A stretch of 9,378 nt of DNA. It comes from Candidatus Sulfotelmatobacter sp. GTDB lineage: Bacteria > Acidobacteriota > Terriglobia > Terriglobales > Acidobacteriaceae. Where the stretch lies: NCBI GenBank assembly GCA_030045935.1, contig JASIEN010000351.1, positions 1 to 9,378 of the forward strand. The letters run 5' to 3'. The notes beneath the pieces were generated by a model. The model did no database searches and was not told where the DNA came from. It was given only the letters and a program-made list of their open reading frames with translations. Positions 8,001 to 9,378 of this stretch are shown piece after piece (the first letter of the stretch is position 1; each line of letters opens with the position of its first letter). A program made the translations under genes and the position numbers.

Positions 8001-8720
8001 TGCGGCGGTTTCACCGTGGCCTCGGAGAACCCGGTTTACGTGGACGGCAACTACAACTCGAACTGCCCGGCTGCCGGATCGCTTGGTTGCTCCCCGAACA
8101 ACGCCACTTATGACACGACCTGGACCGGCGGGGCTGAGCCGCTGCACTCGGCCGCGTCGGTTATCGCCGATGCCGTCACCATACTGTCAAACAACTGGGA
8201 GGATTGGGGCTGCCAGCCCAGTAACGCCGCCGGCTGCACTGCTACGCTGAACACAACCAGCGGCAGCATGATCAACCCGGTGAATCCCTGTGCTTGCGAG
8301 AATACTCCATCCACCACCCCGAACCGGATCGCGCAAACCACCTACTACCGCATGGCGGTTGCGGGAGGCAAGACCATCGCCTTCAACAACCTGAACCAGA
8401 CTCCGGAATTCGCCTACGGTATGGATGGCGGCGTCCACAACTTCTTGCGGTTCATCGAAGACTGGGGCGGAATGCCTGGCACCAACGCGCAGGCCAGCCT
8501 GTGGTACAAGGGGTCGTTGGTCAGCCTCTACTGGAACCAGTACGCCAACGGCACCTTCAAGTGCTGCAACCTGGTTTATGACCCGCCGGACCGCGAGTAC
8601 GTTTTCGACCCGCTGTTCACGCAGCCTGTGAACCTGCCGCCCGGAACACCTATGTTCCGCAACGTCGATAATCTCAGCTATCGGCAAAACTTCAATCCCA
8701 TTACCAACGCACCACAGTAA
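5073..8720 (+). CDS. Giant PilX-like pilus tip/assembly protein
   Basis: This is a 1215-residue protein with a type III leader (10 residues ending NSRG) then FTLIAALLL. Mature position 5 is Ala, not Glu, as is common in PilX N-terminal domains. Residues about 10-60 match that domain: a helix, then NTEQRVGGLDLNNEYMYRATEGAMEKM. Proteobacterial PilX is usually under 250 residues, so about 1100 residues are extra. A GRVHTNGDLYIG segment (206-217) resembles the short beta-helix-like repeats of PilX-type ectodomains. D855-VNSNTVL-D863 resembles a calcium loop. PVYVDGNYNSN lies near 990. The C-terminal domain (about 1085-1215) has TTYYRMAVAGGK, GGVHNFLRFIEDW (1119-1131), a CC pair (1164-1165) and LPPGTP (1188-1193). 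There are 28 cysteines, mostly close pairs. It is the last operon gene and could combine PilX and PilY1-like tip functions. The N-terminal call is firm; the adhesin role is inferred. Confidence 0.85.
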   Translation: MPGAKVNSRGFTLIAALLLTLLLSGIAISLLLMVNTEQRVGGLDLNNEYMYRATEGAMEKMTSDIASTIMTIQSPSTAQICAVNQLVPTNDPSINFTCQGCLYEADPVFPQAVPPIQFACQDPNAPAKLAYSWGQIPTGQDAGLYAQLAPIQLNVIAQRNDDSTNIGRTISMTRAAQIALIPVFQFGVFCSGDCFFGRSPNLGFAGRVHTNGDLYIGVANGANLVFGDKMSAFGNVIREQMDNGVATVGNDNQGTVMIPTTANGCAAQLANVANATTSATCVDIATTALGATNGSVTGGHGSAQNTSTWISTSTGTYNSYIIDGNGPGTNCPVANPNCDGTNSTGATDLTLPFVQGTTSAVQLIRQPLPGESVTSLLGSSRLANQAQIRIILADTEDGLHLPQYNGDQTEDVQLVSSLPTVLANLRQGADTASPGTQGNAIQVGAVYPAATGHYYSFGEAWCVGNHYALTTTFGNPLKANYNFTFSSTLAGSTATANYITDNFNGTNTGVAYCPQIVAAGNDAGTIGVQPDSNFIIPPYYAGPGAASATFNFPPTAYPQWPPQSFPGPSSFTNYNETNPTGGANPNSMEWPLIGGWLRVEILNNAGAYVGVTKEWLSLGFARGVNVPNQPGVNCAVAKYPNNANTYNTAANALNAVGANAIGCNSLADHRNAILYFEATKDSMLAGEPSVPVDYPLTGAGTYYDSGTASAAIWNATCNSANLTAGCSSQYNWYPINLYDAREGEVNDTCCPTAGTGTPNGVMNIVELDVGNLRQWLLGNTGISGPLVNYTPANGYILYFSDRRGMQFTNPAAANQSQMQWGEYGFEDNVNYAGGAPFSPNGSLEPNNYNGVSPEDVNSNTVLDKYGVAGVGDAFGPNTVTDTDNTNPPNPYAQRNVSGERVQLSPTPAGVNPSTNAGVPAGVAGLAGTSDVKPGVGIANRVTGARHALKLVDASLGNLPVMPAASGCVQNAANPTGCGGFTVASENPVYVDGNYNSNCPAAGSLGCSPNNATYDTTWTGGAEPLHSAASVIADAVTILSNNWEDWGCQPSNAAGCTATLNTTSGSMINPVNPCACENTPSTTPNRIAQTTYYRMAVAGGKTIAFNNLNQTPEFAYGMDGGVHNFLRFIEDWGGMPGTNAQASLWYKGSLVSLYWNQYANGTFKCCNLVYDPPDREYVFDPLFTQPVNLPPGTPMFRNVDNLSYRQNFNPITNAPQ

Positions 8721-8735
8721 TTGAGCACAAAGCAG

Positions 8736-8768
8736 AAAAAGCCCCGATCTTCGGATCGGGGCTTTTTT
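8736..8768. terminator. Intrinsic terminator of the pilin operon (UUCG tetraloop)
   Basis: GCCCCGATC (8741-8749) pairs perfectly with GATCGGGGC (8754-8762) around a TTCG loop closed by C-G, the exceptionally stable UUCG tetraloop. Six Ts follow at 8763-8768, and five As precede the stem at 8736-8740, so the element can stop transcription in either direction. It starts 15 nt after the stop codon of the giant PilX-like gene and marks the operon end. Confidence 0.95.
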
Positions 8769-8793
8769 GTGGTCTGCCAGCCGGTCGCAAAGA

Positions 8794-8809
8794 TCACAGT
8801 GCGTTGTGA
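8794..8809. promoter_or_regulatory. Dyad TCACA-N6-TGTGA upstream of the last gene
   Basis: A perfect 5-bp inverted repeat lies in the 122-bp spacer between the terminator and the small membrane protein gene. It has the half-sites of a CRP/FNR-type site but in reversed order (CRP sites read TGTGA-N6-TCACA), so it should not be called a CRP box. A poor promoter-like pair, TTGCCG at 8829 and TAGGGT at 8852 with 17-bp spacing, follows. It is too weak to list on its own. The function of the dyad is unknown. Confidence 0.25.
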
Positions 8810-8890
8810 CCTCTGTCGTGGATTCGGCTTGCCGCGCGTGTTCTACTGAGTTAGGGTGTTCTTCAAGCCGCCTGTAGGGGGAAATTGTGT

Positions 8891-9274
8891 ATGGGTCTCG
8901 GAACCTGGTCGAAATCTGAAGTTGAACATGGACGAAACGTCCTGAATTCCGGATGGGAGGGAGTCCGTTCCGGCGAGGAGGAGTTTCTGAAAGGCGCACC
9001 CCTCAGGCAGTACCTTGCCGCGTCCGCCCGGTCGGCGTGCCCCGCGGCCGCGTTCGGGGCATTGCTTGGCATGCTCGCCAGCCGATCGGGAAAAAACAAG
9101 TCCATTGGACGTGCGCTGGCCTCTGGTTTAATTGGCGGCGCGGTTGGGTTTGGGGCGGCTGTCGCCTGGAATAGCCGCGGCCTGACCACCAGGGCCATCC
9201 GGGGCGCGGCGCACAACATTCAGATTGTGCGCGACGAGCACTGGATGAAGAAAAACTTCATCGCTTACGCGTAA
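8891..9274 (+). CDS. Small glycine-rich membrane protein, function unknown
   Basis: I do not recognise this 127-residue protein. The N-terminal third is polar and charged (GTWSKSEVEHGRNVLNSGW, EEEF). Two Ala/Gly-rich hydrophobic stretches follow, about 48-63 (ACPAAAFGALLGMLA) and 75-93 (ALASGLIGGAVGFGAAVAW), joined by a basic turn SRSGKNKS. The tail is basic with NIQIVRDEHWMKKN. The small residues spaced G-x-x-x-G in the second stretch look like a glycine zipper, which packs helices in membranes. The ATG at 8891 follows AGGGGGA at 8876-8882 with an 8-nt gap. A TTG two codons earlier is too close to that site to be used. The upstream terminator separates it from the pilin operon, so it is probably its own transcription unit. 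Stress or envelope roles are typical for such proteins, but nothing here shows one. Confidence 0.72.
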   Translation: MGLGTWSKSEVEHGRNVLNSGWEGVRSGEEEFLKGAPLRQYLAASARSACPAAAFGALLGMLASRSGKNKSIGRALASGLIGGAVGFGAAVAWNSRGLTTRAIRGAAHNIQIVRDEHWMKKNFIAYA

Positions 9275-9378
9275 GCAGAACAACTAGAGACAGGCGCCTG
9301 CGCTTTGCAGCACCGCATTAACCGTTAGTAGCCACTCCGAAGAGGGAGAACCGGGGATTGCAATATGCGCGTTCCCCG
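9275..9378. other. Downstream spacer, no gene called
   Basis: This stretch holds a 10-bp palindrome, CAGGCGCCTG (9291-9300), and, at the window edge, CGGGGA (9352-9357) facing TCCCCG (9373-9378). An ATG at 9365 preceded by a GAGGGAG could begin another gene, but only four codons are visible. No T-run marks a terminator for the small membrane protein gene. Confidence 0.3.

Noticed and set aside
8794..8809. CRP/FNR binding site
   Set aside because: The half-sites are in reversed order relative to the CRP consensus and outer bases do not match; kept only as an unassigned dyad.
8187..8999. 270-residue minus-strand open frame
   Set aside because: It runs antisense through the conserved C-terminal domain of the PilX-like gene, across the terminator and into the last gene. 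Its composition (Arg/His/Val rich, no domain) is that of a GC-rich shadow frame.
9352..9378. Hairpin at the window edge
   Set aside because: The stem is 6 bp with a 15-nt loop and is cut by the window end, so it cannot be assessed.

Overview
The window carries a divergently arranged type IV pilus minor-pilin (pseudopilin) locus with its putative c-di-GMP-linked regulator, flanked by a transporter fragment and a small glycine-rich membrane protein. Protein character (a degenerate receiver fused to two PilZ domains, a FimT/PilV/PilW/very large PilX-like gene order, moderately GC-rich codons) points to a Gram-negative, soil-type bacterium, most likely Acidobacteriota. That placement is an inference from protein style, not from a marker gene.

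Layout. 1-933 (+): 3' part of an MFS permease whose start lies outside the window. 934-1036: short convergent spacer with a perfect 9-bp-stem palindrome (REP-like). 1037-2245 (-): regulator with a receiver-like domain lacking the phospho-acceptor Asp, followed by two PilZ domains. 2246-2554: divergent intergenic region with three closely spaced dyads (2357-2416) next to a good sigma70-type promoter (2418-2446) that fires toward the pilin genes. 2555-8720 (+): four-gene operon of FimT/GspH-like, PilV-like and PilW-like pseudopilins plus a 1215-residue PilX-like protein, all with type III (prepilin peptidase) leaders. 8736-8768: strong terminator with a UUCG tetraloop. 8891-9274 (+): small unknown protein with glycine-zipper-like membrane segments. 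No RNA gene, insertion sequence or CRISPR array is visible.

How it works together (inference from family knowledge). Prepilin peptidase would process the four leaders. The minor pilins would then form a priming/tip complex for a type IV pilus, with the very large Cys-rich, Asn/Gly/Thr-rich PilX-like protein displayed at the tip. No separate pilY1 or major pilin gene is present, and the operon ends at a terminator straight after the giant gene, so this protein may supply the adhesin/tip role that PilY1 fills in proteobacteria. The divergently transcribed PilZ protein is the natural candidate to tie pilus function or expression to c-di-GMP. The most noteworthy points are the giant PilX-like protein, the duplicated GPDGIxGTADD loop in the PilV-like protein, the degenerate receiver/tandem PilZ architecture and the dyad cluster upstream of the operon.
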